The translations under genes were made by a program, and so were the position numbers. From Vitellaria paradoxa (taxonomy: Eukaryota > Streptophyta > Magnoliopsida > Ericales > Sapotaceae), in NCBI GenBank assembly GCA_019916065.1, contig CM034240.1, positions 47,044,238-47,108,237 of the forward strand: a stretch of DNA of 64,000 bases, in the 5' to 3' direction. The first letter of the stretch is position 1. Every line of letters starts with the position of its first letter. The notes beneath the pieces were generated by a model that had not been told where the DNA came from, searched no databases, and worked only from the letters and a program-made list of their open reading frames with translations. Positions 23,384 through 35,888 of the stretch are shown one piece after another.

Positions 23384-26300
23384 AACACCTTTCAGTACGT
23401 TTAAAATAGACTTTTGTTGTCTTTCTATATTTACGTGCTCTATTTCTATATATTTGTGTATTTTACTGTTTGTTGCTAAAAAAAAGTCCCATGTCTGCTG
23501 ATATCGTGGTTGTATGTTTGTTTACTCGATGTAAAATAAATATCTATTATTGTCGTGAGCAAGAAGCTTATGTATAAGTTTTTTTTTTGCCTCTTTACCC
23601 AACAAACAAATTTAACTTAACATCTCATAACTTAGAGTGTGTTTAAAGTGATAAAAAATGAGATAAAATAAAATAAAGTGAGATAAGTTGTGAATTTATA
23701 ATTCGTACTGCAAGATAAAAAGTGAATAATTTAAAAAAAAAATTTAGACTTTAATTTTTAAAAAATTTTTAAAGTATTTTAATAAATTAAATGTAACTTT
23801 AATATAAAATATTCTAACAGAATAAAATATGTATAGTACTATTTTAATAAAAGGATAAATTTCAGGATCTCTCTCACTTAATACAGAGATATTCTTTAAA
23901 CATTTAAATTTTACGTTGGCATCCTTTATTTTAAAATATTTATAACAACTATCCCATTTTAGTTAATCAAACCATTAAGTCATAATAGAATTAGTTAATC
24001 AAACCATTAAATCATAAACCATTAAGTACTATACTTTTTTGATCCTTTAAAATTTAAAAAGTCAAAAATACTTGAGAAAATAAAATAAATTTTTGCTAAA
24101 AAGAAAAGAAAAGAATTGGATTGAATTGAATTGAATTTCTTCCTCCTTCGTCCTCTCATCTCCAAACCCTAACCCTGACCACGACGCAGAGAAATTAAGG
24201 AACTCATGATTTGTTTGCCCTAACTTTCACTTCTCTTACTAGAATTTCATCCCTATTCGAAGCTCTAGCCTATCGATTTTGTGGATTTGCACTTCCAGAT
24301 ATACATCTATATTAAATCCTGCATATATATACATGTCTTATATATATATGACAAATTTTATATACACATTATACATACATTTCGAATCCGGTTTGACTGT
24401 CATCTCCTCTCTCCGCAAATGTAAACTGAGATGTATGGTTGCCATCTCCTCTAGCCTCTCTTCTCCAGCGTCCGATTTCTCTTAGCCCTCTCTTTCTCCT
24501 CCTCCATAGCCAACGATCTAAATCTCGCACGCAAATAAAAATCTCCCCTCTTCTCCAGTGTTTTTAGGTTTGTTGACTTGGGGTTTCGGCAGCGATGGCC
24601 AACGCTGCTTCAGCGAGTCCCTGGCGGTGGGAGTCACGAGAGGACAAGCAGAGCCCCACATTGAACGTTTGCAAGCAAGACAGATACCCCCCCCCCCCAT
24701 CACGAATATTAGTTGAATTACGAAGAAGGTGCTTCTGATGAATGGGAGATCGCGAAGTAGACAGTGCTAGAGGGTGTTTCAGAATTCATCAGTTTCATCA
24801 CCAAGGAGTATGATTTTGGTTTGTTTGTAATTGTGTAGATGTAATTGTTTTATGCTTTTGTTGTGATTGATTTCGATGGAACTTCTTGGGTGCGTGAAAC
24901 AAAAGTAGTTTGTAATTCAAAATTCATTAAATGTAATCTATCATAATAATCTTCAATGGAAGGGAGTAAGAGTGGGGAGTTTATTTCCTTTCTGGTTACC
25001 AAATATATATATACATATAAATATCAATCAAACAATTGATGTCTTATTGTAATATGACTGGAAATAAGGCATAACTGTTTAATTAAATAAAAATTTAATT
25101 GATAAACGGTTTTTTTTTTAAATGAGACAAAGAGTTAAATATGCATAATTAAAACTTTAAAATTACATATTAAAAACAAACCCGCATTTTATATAATCTT
25201 TTTCATTGTTTTTTCCTATCCCTAGCCTAAAAATGAAATTAATAAAAAAAATATTTTATTTTTCATTTTCATTCATCTTTTGCAGGTTTTCAAATAAACC
25301 TTTCTTATTTCATAGTAATTGTGATAAACTTACTTATAAGAGACTCCTATGAAAGAGTTAACAAGAAGTGAAATAAAAAAAATAATGTGAGAAAATATTA
25401 ATCATCTATAAAGTGTAATACATTTTAAAACTATAACAACACTAAATTCTGTTAAAAGTCGAGTAATATCAGATTAGGTGACTCTTGGGAAGTATTCGTT
25501 CTACACCTAAATCAAGTATAAAGTAGATAGTATTATATTGGGTTGATATTGATCACTAAAAGTGTTGGCTACGCGTAGGCACCCAACTAAAAATGTGGAA
25601 CCATGTGAGGGAGCGTAACCTATTAGAGAGTGAATTATTAGATAGATACGCCGAAAATGTGGAACTATACGAGGGCGCATAACCTATTAGGGGGAGAATT
25701 GTCAGGTATTTTCAATATCTACGAAAGACAACATGTTTTAAAATCATAAGAACACTAAATTTCGTGTGAAATTAATAACATTATGTGTGACTATTTGTGA
25801 CTATTTGAGAAGTATTCATCCTGCACTTAACCACCACCGGAAAGTACTTGCCCTACTTCTAATCAAGACTAAAGCAAATAATATTATAATTTGGATATAC
25901 AAATTGTTACATTTATTGTAAAGATAAACAGAATATTAAAGAGTATTTTCTTCCAATGACTATGTGACGGAGGAGTATATGAGAAAAGAAATTTTATGAC
26001 ACTATTAGGAAGCACAACAGAAGAGAAGAATAGATTCATCGAGTTGTATTTGTGATGTAATCAAAATTATTCTTAAATTTGTATATCTACCTTTAAGAGT
26101 TGTTTCATTAGGATACTTTTGTAAAGATTAAACTATACTTGTATACAACTTAGATTGTGAGTTTTAAGTGCTTGTTGTTAAAAAATAAATATATGAACTC
26201 GTAAGAATTTTTTGAGCTTTTTGGGGAAATTTTAAATATTCCAAGATAAAAAAAAAAATCATTTAGGGAAAAACTTTGGGTGATCTAAGAACAAAAACCA

Positions 26301-26974
26301 TTCAATGCAAGGTTGTTAGCACCTGCAGCTAGTAGTCGTAGTACTTCAAAGAAGGTAGCAGACAATTTTCAAAAATATGCCTTAAAAGTGAATGTAGGTT
26401 TAAATTAGACCAAATCACTATAAAAATCGCAGTGCTTAATCTGTCTCTCCCTATACTATCTTTGCTTTTGTTATTTTGATTGATAGTTTGCCCTTACAAT
26501 TTACCTTCATTCAAATTAATTGTCATTTGCTTCATTATATTTGCGAGAAACTCAATTCACCCCCTCTCCCCTCTTGGATATATTCTTCTGAGCAAATAGG
26601 CATTCTTCCTTTTTTTTAATATGAATGAAAATGTGAGAACATACAAAATGGAATAGTTATTCTAATGCTATATATGTTTAGATCATGGTTTTGTGAGGGA
26701 AAATTGAAATAACTAGTTAGTTCGTGATATTTTTTTCAGACTTAACTTAGTAGAAAATTAAAATTTTCACAATATTTATTTATTTTCTTGTCATACTTAA
26801 AACTCAACTAGAAAATAAAATAAATTTAATTTCTTCACTTGATTTTGTGTACCTAATATTCTTTCAATTGTTTGTTCTTTTGTCTTTACAAATTCATATT
26901 TCAAATAAAATATAAGGGACTAGCTATTTTCATTTATAATAAGTATATAAAAAATAATAAAATTGAAGTATAGG
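23384..26974. other. Intergenic region, left half, between array loci 4 and 5
   Basis: No gene is recognised. A MITE-like sequence lies at about 23630-23800. A less AT-rich stretch at 24120-24790, with a C-run near 24690, could be the remnant of a gene end, but no conserved protein is visible. At 25589-25700 two similar phrases (AAATGTGGAACCATGTGAGG and AAATGTGGAACTATACGAGG) repeat about 63 bp apart. The flanking AAGTATTCGTTCTACAC and AAGTATTCATCCTGCAC phrases also repeat about 300 bp apart, suggesting a decayed duplicated repeat. Confidence 0.5.
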
Positions 26975-27610
26975 TGTTAGAAAATTTTATATTAAATTAT
27001 GAAATATTATTCATATATATATTACCTATATTAGAATATTCTTTATCTTAGTATTTAGTAAATAGTTAGGTTTATTTTGGTACGTACATCACTACTATAC
27101 ACACCTCTCATTGTATGCCTATATAAAGGCATCTTCTTAACCTTTATGAAATATATAAAAAGATGTAAAGTTTATATTTTCTCTCCAATTACAATTCTAT
27201 TTTTCTTGTCTTTTTTTTTTTTTTTTTTACTTTTCAATATGGTATCAAAGCTGGATTCTATATTTTTTTTATTTCTCCGTGTAACATCATTCTGCTACAC
27301 TATTTTTTACTACCATAATATATTTAAATAATTCTTTCATTCTCTATAACACACCAATAGATACTAGTCTTTCTTACTAACCACAAACTTTAGAGAGTAA
27401 GGTGTTATTATTTTCTTCCGACGTTTTTCAATTTTGTCTTTCTTGATTCAGTTTGGTTATTTTTTAATCTCCAATTAGAAAAATAATCATACCAGTGACA
27501 GCAAAATTTTTTAAGAAATTTACCATCAAAATTTCATCGTCGCCAATAGCCACACACTTCCACATTCTACATTTACGGCTTATTCCATTATTTGGTTCAG
27601 CTATTTTAGA
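26975..27610 (+). mobile_element. Truncated small LTR retroelement, plus orientation (LTR, PBS, leader)
   Basis: A 262-bp LTR runs from TGTTAG at 26975 to CA at 27236, with CCTATATAAAGGCATC inside it as a promoter-like TATA. A primer site TGGTATCAAAGC follows at 27240-27251. The leader from 27252 to about 27610 is similar to the leader of the element in opposite orientation at 27622-28858. No coding region and no 3' LTR are present. The element stops where the neighbouring inverted copy begins. Confidence 0.75.
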
Positions 27611-27621
27611 ATTCTCTTCTT

Positions 27622-28858
27622 TGTTAAAATAAAAATAAAAGACAAAAAAAATAGAACTAGAGAGAGAATATAAAGTTTATATCTTGTCATATGTTTCATG
27701 AAGGTTAAAAAGATGCCTTTATATAGGCTTACAAAGAGAAGTGTGTATGGTAATAATCTACATACCAAAATAAATCTAAATGCTTACTAAAAACTAAAAT
27801 AAAGAATATTCTAATAAAGGTAATATATATATATATATATATATATATGAATAATATTTCATAATCTAATAGAAAATATTCTAACACCATTCCTCAAACT
27901 CAAGGTAGTAAACCAACTTGAGTTTGGAAATAAAAGAATTCCAAAGTTAGTTGAATCAAGTAGCAAAATAAGCCGTGAGTATAGAATCTGGAGTTGTGTG
28001 GCTGCTGGCGACAATGAAATTTTGACGATAAGTTCCTGCAGAAAAATTTTGCTGCTATTGATATAATTATTTTTTTGAATTGAAGATCAAAAAATGACTA
28101 AATAGAATATACGGTGTACGAAGTTGGAACAAGAAAAATAAAATTAAAAAACGTCGGAAGAAAACAGCAGCACCTCACTCTCCAAAGTTTACAGCCAAAC
28201 AACAAAGACTAATATCAATTGGATCTTATAGTTGATTCTGTAAAAAATAATACGATGAATAGAATAAACAATATAATGCTAAGATATCATCCTAAATAAA
28301 AAAGTGTACTGAAATGGTGAAATATGAATAAAAAGATGTCAGAATTAAAATAAGAAGAGTCAAAAAAATCCTAAAAATCAGTTCAAATTGGAGAAGAAAA
28401 AGATTTATAGTAGGAAAATTAGTGCAGCAGAATAATGCTACACCAAAGAAATCAAAAACACGGAAAAGGTTTGATATGGTTCATAAAATAGAAGAAAAGA
28501 ATTTTGTGATAGTTGTGGTAGGGTTATGGTAGAACAAAACTCTAAAAAAAAAAAAAAGAAAAAACACCAGAGAAGAAAATGAATCAGAATACATAAGAAA
28601 AAAGTTCTGACAAGAAAAAAAAAATAAGAAAAATAGAATTGAAATTACAGAGAAAATTAAAATTCTATATCTTATTATATATTTTATAAAAGTTAAGAAA
28701 ATACATTTACACAAATTTATAATGAGAAATATATATAGTAATGATTTACATTTCAAAATAAATCTAATTATTTATTAAAAATTAAGATGGAAAATATTTT
28801 AATATAAGTGACATGCACATGGATAATATTTTATAATTTAATATAAAATATTCTACCA
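27622..28858 (-). mobile_element. Small non-autonomous LTR retroelement, minus orientation (two LTRs, no genes)
   Basis: Read on the minus strand: a first LTR starts near 28858 and continues to about 28620, then a leader of about 730 bp without a coding frame, then a second LTR starting with TGTTAG at 27886 and ending near 27622. The second LTR is preceded by TTGAGTTTGAGGAATGG, a decayed polypurine tract. Both LTRs match the plus-strand LTR at 26975-27236. A LARD/TRIM-type derivative of a copia element is the best reading; about 1.24 kb in total. No matching target-site duplication was found. Confidence 0.7.
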
Positions 28859-29366
28859 ATAGGATTAGAAACTCCATTAATTCCCTGCTGCCTAGCCAGG
28901 CTAGGAGCTCATCCATTTGTCTGCCAGGGCTTGTAACTTTGTGAATCCCTTGCCAGGCATTGATTTACAGTTCATCTACTACATGACGGATAGAGCCCAA
29001 TTAATTTAAAAGCAATATATGCTATAATATATATATATATATATTATAATATAGTTCAATCCATTTCGTGACATGTATATAGGATCCACTCATTTCTGTC
29101 TAGCTTGCAGCATGTTTCTACACCCTTCCGTCACCGCAACTGCACGTCATGATCGTCGTGGATTAATTTAATCTAGAAGATATTACCAAATCCTTATTTA
29201 ACTGTATACTTTCCTATCACAAGGATTGAAATTGACATGTAATGCAACTTCATACAAATGCATGTCATTTCCACAAGTCCCTGTTATGTCAGTGCCGTAC
29301 TATCATAGCTATTATCTCTAGCAGATTAATTTCATATGCCTGCAAACCATGGGATTAAGGTAGTTC

Positions 29367-29404
<38 letters not shown>

Positions 29405-30063
29405 CAAGAATTCGAAGATCTGTATATGAGATATTCATATTTCCGATCAGCTAGCTCCCTCTACACGCCATCATATATATTAAATGAAAATTGCCTAATA
29501 TATCTATATAATAAAATATAATACATTTTTAAAATATTTTTTTTTATAAATTAAAATTTAAAAACTGAGATTGAGTTTTATTATTTATCGAATGACTAAG
29601 ATCTTTCATAAACTGAAAGTTTCTCTCAAACTCGTGTCTAGTTTTTGGATCACTTTACATTCTAATAAACAATTAAGCTAAAGTTAATGATAATATCTTA
29701 AGAGGTACATTAAAACAGACAAAATTTTTGAGTATTTAGAAAGAGAATTTATTTTAAATTTTTTAAAAGAAAAAATATGATAACATATTTCAATTTCAAA
29801 TGTATACATACTTAATTTTAGTTGAGAAGTTATTATATGTGATTATTATTCACTTGCGCACAATTAATTATCTATTAAAAAAATAAAAGAGTCAAAAGGA
29901 AATGTTAAAACAAAAGTGATATTTTCCAGATGGAATACAGATCAATAGTTCAAAACTTGGTAGGACAACATTCCTTTTATAATATACACACATTCGCTGA
30001 TACGCATACGCATAAATGTCTAGAGCTTAAATCTTTAGGAGAATATTTCTATTTCTCATAATC
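28859..30063. other. Intergenic region upstream of array locus 5
   Basis: No gene. It holds short (AT)n tracts near 29025-29050 and 29370-29398 and otherwise unremarkable AT-rich DNA. A TATA-like TTTATAATATA lies at about 29977-29987, some 80 bases before the ATG at 30064, and may be the core promoter of that gene. Confidence 0.5.
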
Positions 30064-31692
30064 ATGTCTCCTCAAACACAGCCCAAGCTCCATGTTATAG
30101 AATTATCGAAGGAAAATTTGAAACCCGGCTCAATATCTTGGTCCGTGACATCTAATGAAGTATGTCGTGCTCTTGAAGAGCATGGCTGTTTTATAGCAAA
30201 ATACGAGGAAGTTCCTTTAGAGCTACACAACGCCATTTTCAAAGCATCAAATGGGCTGTTTGATCTCCCAATCGAAACCAAACTCCTAAATGCCTCCGAC
30301 AGACTTGGATTCGGCTACGCTGGGAATTACTCTACCATGCCAATTTTTGAAGCATTCGGCATCGAAAACGGCACAACTCCCGAGGGAATACGAAGTTTCA
30401 CTGATCTCATGTGGCCATCTAAAAACGATGATTTTTGGTACGATATAAGACCTCGGCTGAGAATTAATTAGTCACATATAAGCTTATATTTTTACTCTTT
30501 ATGTAATAATATATGTTCATTTTCTGTAATCAACAGCAAATCCACAACCTTGTTCTCGCAGTTGCTAGCAGAATTGGGCAATGTAGTGCTGCGAATGGTG
30601 CTTGAATGTTACGGCATAGAGAAGTACTATGAGTCCCATGTCGAATCTACCACACACCTCCTGAGATTTATAAAGTACCGCCCACCACGTGCCAACGAGA
30701 GTAACGTCGGACTTCATCCTCACACAGATAAGAACTTCCTGGGCATACTTGACCAGAACCAAGTTAAGGGTTTGCTGATTGAAACAAAGGAAGGAGAGTG
30801 GATTGAATTTGAGCCCTCACCTTCTACCTTACTTGTCTTGGCAGGTGATGCATTCATGGTGAGTCCTACTATATATATACATATATTCAAATTCAAATAT
30901 AGACTATTCCCCCAATAAATAGTACGACATCAATCTTGATAGGTAATTCAACTGATAAAATTTTAAATTTACGAGTTTACTTCCTAATGATTGTTAATTC
31001 AAATATTATTAGAATCATTACAAACTTATTCGATCGTTAACTTTACGATTTTAGAAATTAATAGTGTAACATTAACCTTAAGCAAACATCAACAAGTAAA
31101 ATTTTGAGTTTACGAATTTGTTCTCTAATGATTACTAATTTAAATCTTTACTAGAGACTTATCTATTCGTTAATTTCAAGATTTCAATTATTAATCGAAA
31201 TGTGCGTAAGTTAACTAAAGACTTTAAATCATTAAAAAGAAAAAAAGAAAAAAAAATAGTGCGACATCATCTTGCCCGAGTATGTGACAGTGGAAATATT
31301 TGTAAATAAACTCTGTATTTTTCAATATTCTTTTTGAATGGTTAGAATCACACTTACCCATATATATATATATATATATATATCATTCTGGAAGAATTAT
31401 ACCATCTTACTAATAGGATTCCAAAAAGTGATGCGTATTTTGGTTGGCGTAGGCGTGGAGTAATGGAAGAATACACGCTCCTTTCCATCGGGTGGTCATG
31501 AACGGGAACGAAGCCAAGTACACTATTGGACTGTTTTGGTTCATGCGCGACATAGTGCAAACGCCAGCGGAGCTAGTTGATGAAGAACACCCGTTGAGGT
31601 TTAAGCCATTTAATCAGTTTGAATATCTTCAATACTGCAGCGGAGAGGGAAGCAAATTCAAATGTCCCATTAAAGTCTATTGTGGTGTTTGA
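30064..31692 (+). CDS. AOP1-like 2-oxoglutarate-dependent dioxygenase with Lys at the 2-oxoglutarate site (array locus 5)
   Basis: Exons 30064-30437, 30537-30858 and 31453-31692 join to 936 nt (311 residues). Splice sites are GT..AG, phase 2 then phase 0. The start is MSPQTQPKLHVIEL; the other array genes start MGS. Conserved blocks are EEHGCFIAKYEEV and LFDLPIETK. Iron ligands are intact: H187 and D189 (PHTDKNF) and H244 (PFHRV). The residue that normally binds the 2-oxoglutarate C5 carboxylate is Lys: K254-Y-T256 (codon AAG) where the paralogues have R-Y-S or R-Y-T. The substrate-pocket region after HTD also differs (GILDQNQ in place of ILHQNQ). The frame is otherwise clean, so either function has shifted or decay is starting. 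The substrate is unknown. Confidence 0.9.
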
Positions 31693-34600
31693 TTGGCATT
31701 GGTCTGGAGTATATGTATTAATTTGCTCTTAGTTATTTTCATGTTGAAGCTCTGAAATCCTTCTCCAGCTCTAGAAGTTCTTTGGGTGTCTACTAATTAA
31801 TTTTGGGATTGGATTGGTTGTTATACGTATATATATATATATATCTGAGTTTCATGTTTTATGTATATATATTCATATAAATATACATGCTAGCTGATCT
31901 GCTTTAGTTGAAATAATAACTAAAAATAAAAAAACAACCAAAAGGCCAATGTACAGTTCAAAACTACGCCTTGGTTAATGGGATTTCAGCCAAAACAGAT
32001 CACATCTTATTGTTTCATTTCCCATGAAAGAGTTAAATTGATCTTCTTGGACAAACTAAATTGATCTTCTTGGACAAACTTTTATCTCCATTAAATTAGG
32101 ATGCGTGTTTGGAGTGAGGATTGGTGAGAGAAAAAAAAGAAAGAATAGAAGAAAAAATATACAAATAACAAATATATTTTTTTATTTAAATAAATTAAAA
32201 AATATAATAAAATGAAAGATATTCATTAATAAATTAATTCTCTAGCTTAAGTATTTTTAGTTTCTCAAATTTTATGCCTTTTCAATCTCTTTTTTTTTTT
32301 TTTATTGCTGACCAAATAATACAAGAAATTTTGAATTAACATTTTTTTTTACCTCCGATGATCTTTTGGGGGTGTTTGGTGGAAAAAAAGTGTAAGAAAA
32401 ATGTAAAAAATTAACGTAAAAGTAATATATAGCAAAATTTGATAGAAGGAGTTGATAACTTTTGATAACTTCTTGTATTTTTTGTTAGTCTAAACAGCTC
32501 CAGCTCCTTCATAGAAGCAGAATTTAAAGAAGATTTGGCAGAATGTTCGAGTAATTATACCATCCATTTTTCATTGATTAAATAGGGTTGCGTTACATGA
32601 AATTACCTAAATTAGAATTGAAACATATTGCTTTCTAATGTAATTAAGAGCGTGCCCTAATCCTATTTAGATAAACCTTGCATGGCTGAAAATTTTGCAA
32701 ATTGTGTTGTGGTGCTCTGCTACTTGTTTTCTACCCTTATCCTCTTCTTCTCGGGAGTTTTGATCTCAATAGAAAATAAATTAGCAAATGGATCTGATAT
32801 ATTTCGAATATTAATTATAATCAAATATTTGAAACATTACATGGAAAGATGAAGGGAGCATGGCTACACATAATCTTGTTTTCTTTTTTCTCCCCTTCTT
32901 CTTTGGGGTTGTTCATTCTGTACTAAATAAAAAAGGTGGGACTATACATTTTATAATTCTTTTTTGTTTCTATTTTTAATTAAATTAAAAAAAAAAAAGC
33001 ACACTTTAGTTGAGTGAGATGTTTGTGATATTAATTCTTCACTACCCAAAAAAAAATTGTGGGTTTTACTGTCAAAAACTTAGGGTGCATTTGGAGCCCC
33101 CCCAAAAAATCAAAAGTGAAGATTTTTCGAGTTTAGAGTGTAAAAAATTATTTTGAAATGATGGGTGGATGTTTGTATTTGATTTGATATAAAGTTGTTA
33201 AAATTATATAAAGTGATACATGACAAAATTTTAGTAGAGAATCTTGAAAATTTTTGGAGTTTTGTGAAACTTTTCGGTAAAAATGTTAGTTTAACTTTTA
33301 AAAAAATTTGGTAAAATCTTTTGGAACGCTCCATTTTAATTTTTTTTTGGGTAGTTACACCATTTTAATTCGTTCCAATAGATTTTGATGATTTTTTCAA
33401 AGAAGTTAAAGTTTTTTGGAGTTTGAAAAAATTAAAACTTTTGAATTTTTTTGAGGTTCCAAATACACCTTTAATAACGAAAATTTGTAAGTAAAAATAT
33501 TACCATAACATCATTAGCCAAAAAATAATTTTGATAATAATTTTGATTATAAGTATTTTCGATTAAAAAAATTATTCATCAATTTTAATAGTTTAGTAAT
33601 AAATTAGTGTGATTATAACACGAACAAATATTTATGACAAAAATGATTATTATCACTATATTCAATTCAAGGAGGAGAAAAAGGACTATATATTGCCATG
33701 TTAATTATTACTTATATGATTATCATGCATGATTATTTGCGTCATTTTGACTCCGATCCCACGCGATTTAATCACAGCTAAAGCTTGTTTTGTTTTGGGT
33801 AGAAGGGTTTTCTAAATTTGAGGCTATCATTTGCTTTAGCAGATTTAAAGGTTTGTGTTTCTTTTGGGCTGGAGGCTTCGTTTTGGTTTATGTTTCTCTC
33901 CTCTGTATTGGTTTGGTTTTGTTGCTAAAAAGAAACATGCACGTATCACGAATATTCGAAACAATTAAAGCAAACAAGGCATAATCCCTCACTAGCAACC
34001 CTTCTAATTGGGGGCGACCAGTTATAAAAATGAATGCTTGACACCTTTGAGATTAAAACTAAATTAATTAGATTATTTTACCCATGGTTCTGTTATATAT
34101 GCCGTTGAGATAATTGATCTGATCCTTAATTATATATGCGTGTGTATTGTATTTAGATGCAACAAATTAAGGTAGCATGTGGTTTGATTTTTTATTTTTT
34201 ATTTTTTGTTTATGTATTTTATATTTTAAAAATCACAAAACAAGTAAATAGAAAATACTAGATTTTCCTTATTTTAAGAATTTCCTTATTTTGATTTAAA
34301 AATATTCAAAATGACTTTTTATCATTTTTCATTTCATGTGTAAACTTATTTTTTATTTTCTAAAACAAATTTTGAAAACACAAGTAACTACATTATTTTG
34401 AGTTATTTTTTTTATTTTTAAAAGTGTAAAACGACAAATAAGTTCAAAACAAAAAATAAAAAAAATAAAAAAAATGAAAAAATAAACCAAATATCACCTA
34501 ACCATCTTAGAAAATCTCAATCTCCTTTTTATTTATTTTATTTTATTTTTTTATTCTTTGGAGATTATCAACATATATATATATATATATGTATATATGT

Positions 34601-35888
34601 ATATGCGCGCATATGTAAGTACCTATGGGATATAAATTACATTAATAATATTAGGGGTGTTTGGTTGATAAAAAATGAGATAAAAAGTATAATAAAAATA
34701 AAAAAATGTAACATAAATGTGAAATGTGAAAATTTTTTATTAAAAAAAAGTATAAAAAGTAGTTAAAATTAATTAATTTTGATAATTTTTTATGGTGCCT
34801 AATAAAACTTAAGTTAAAAGGATTTTATATACGTACGTATCATCTATGATTGGACTCTCCAACGAATTAAATCTTGGGGAGATCGGATCCCATTTGAAAG
34901 GGACCCAGGCTTAGGCCCACAAATACCTTGAGATCAAATCAAACAAAAACGCAGGTGACTTAATTAAAGGGAATATATATCATTAGATTCCCTTCGAAAA
35001 AAACAGCATTGATGATTCAACAAAATGCCAGAGTCACGTTGAATATATATAAATGTCTATAAAAAATCCAGCAAGAGGACCAATCATTAGCCTTTTCAGA
35101 CCCAATCAACAAAATTCTATCATTCTCTTTCAGACCCACTTGAGAGGTAGGGACTTTCACCCTCCCTTCCTTGACATCCGGGCTACCACCTCGGTGGTAC
35201 CACAAAAATCATCATTTGACCCATCCATTTTGTACGATCAAAACCAACAAACCATTTAACTTCTAGCAATAATTGCCGTCCATCTATTTGTTCATTTGTT
35301 CTCACAAGAGATGCAAGAGCCAACATTAATTAATCATCTTACCTAAGGTGATGCTAAGATCGCCTTAGTTAATACCAACATTCACACCACATAATTTGAT
35401 TCCTTCAAAAGCTCTTGCACGGTTGCACCGTTAAATAACTCAAGTGAGTGAGTGATTTGCCTATATACACACACACAAATATATATATATATATATATTC
35501 CTTAGAAATTGAAATGAATAACCACGTACGCCCTTTCAAAACACTGAAATTTCATATACAAGACTAATATAATACAACGTGGATGAATAAAAAGAATGAA
35601 TTGGTGGATGTAGGAAATTTCAATGTCTTGGAGGGTCCAGTACTTCTGATACATATCCATATGCCTGAACAAACAAGAATCCTTACTTAAGACATTTTTT
35701 CTTTACTTTCAAAGGCATTAATTAATATTGCCGGCTATCTCAGTCCAGAATTGTTAAAACTTTATTGCATTCAGATTCTTCATCTGTCCTTTGTACCAAA
35801 GAATTCATTAAACTTAGATCACACTTGAAATGATCAAACCAAAGCATAACAAATTAGGGGTCAGATTGACTTTATTGTAAAATTGATT
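31693..35888. other. Intergenic region between array loci 5 and 6
   Basis: No gene is recognised. It holds a 22-bp direct repeat near 32037-32080 (AAATTGATCTTCTTGGACAA twice), a MITE-like sequence at about 32100-32320, a well-bounded MITE at 33083-33470, one copy of the upstream motif at 34004-34021, a GTGTTTGGTTGATAAAAAATG-type AT-rich repeat at about 34656-34810, and several (AT)n tracts. The stretch 34850-35640 is less AT-rich but shows no conserved protein. Confidence 0.55.
33083..33470. repeat. MITE with TTA target-site duplication
   Basis: The left end reads GGGTGCATTTGGAGCC and the reverse complement of the right end reads AGGTGTATTTGGAACC. The element is flanked by TTA at 33080-33082 and 33471-33473. 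A three-base TTA duplication with such ends fits a Tourist-like (PIF/Harbinger) element. It is 388 bp and has no coding capacity. Confidence 0.65.

Noticed and set aside
24120..24790. Possible gene 5' end (less AT-rich, CT-rich leader-like sequence)
   Set aside because: No conserved protein segment in any frame; treated as unexplained sequence.
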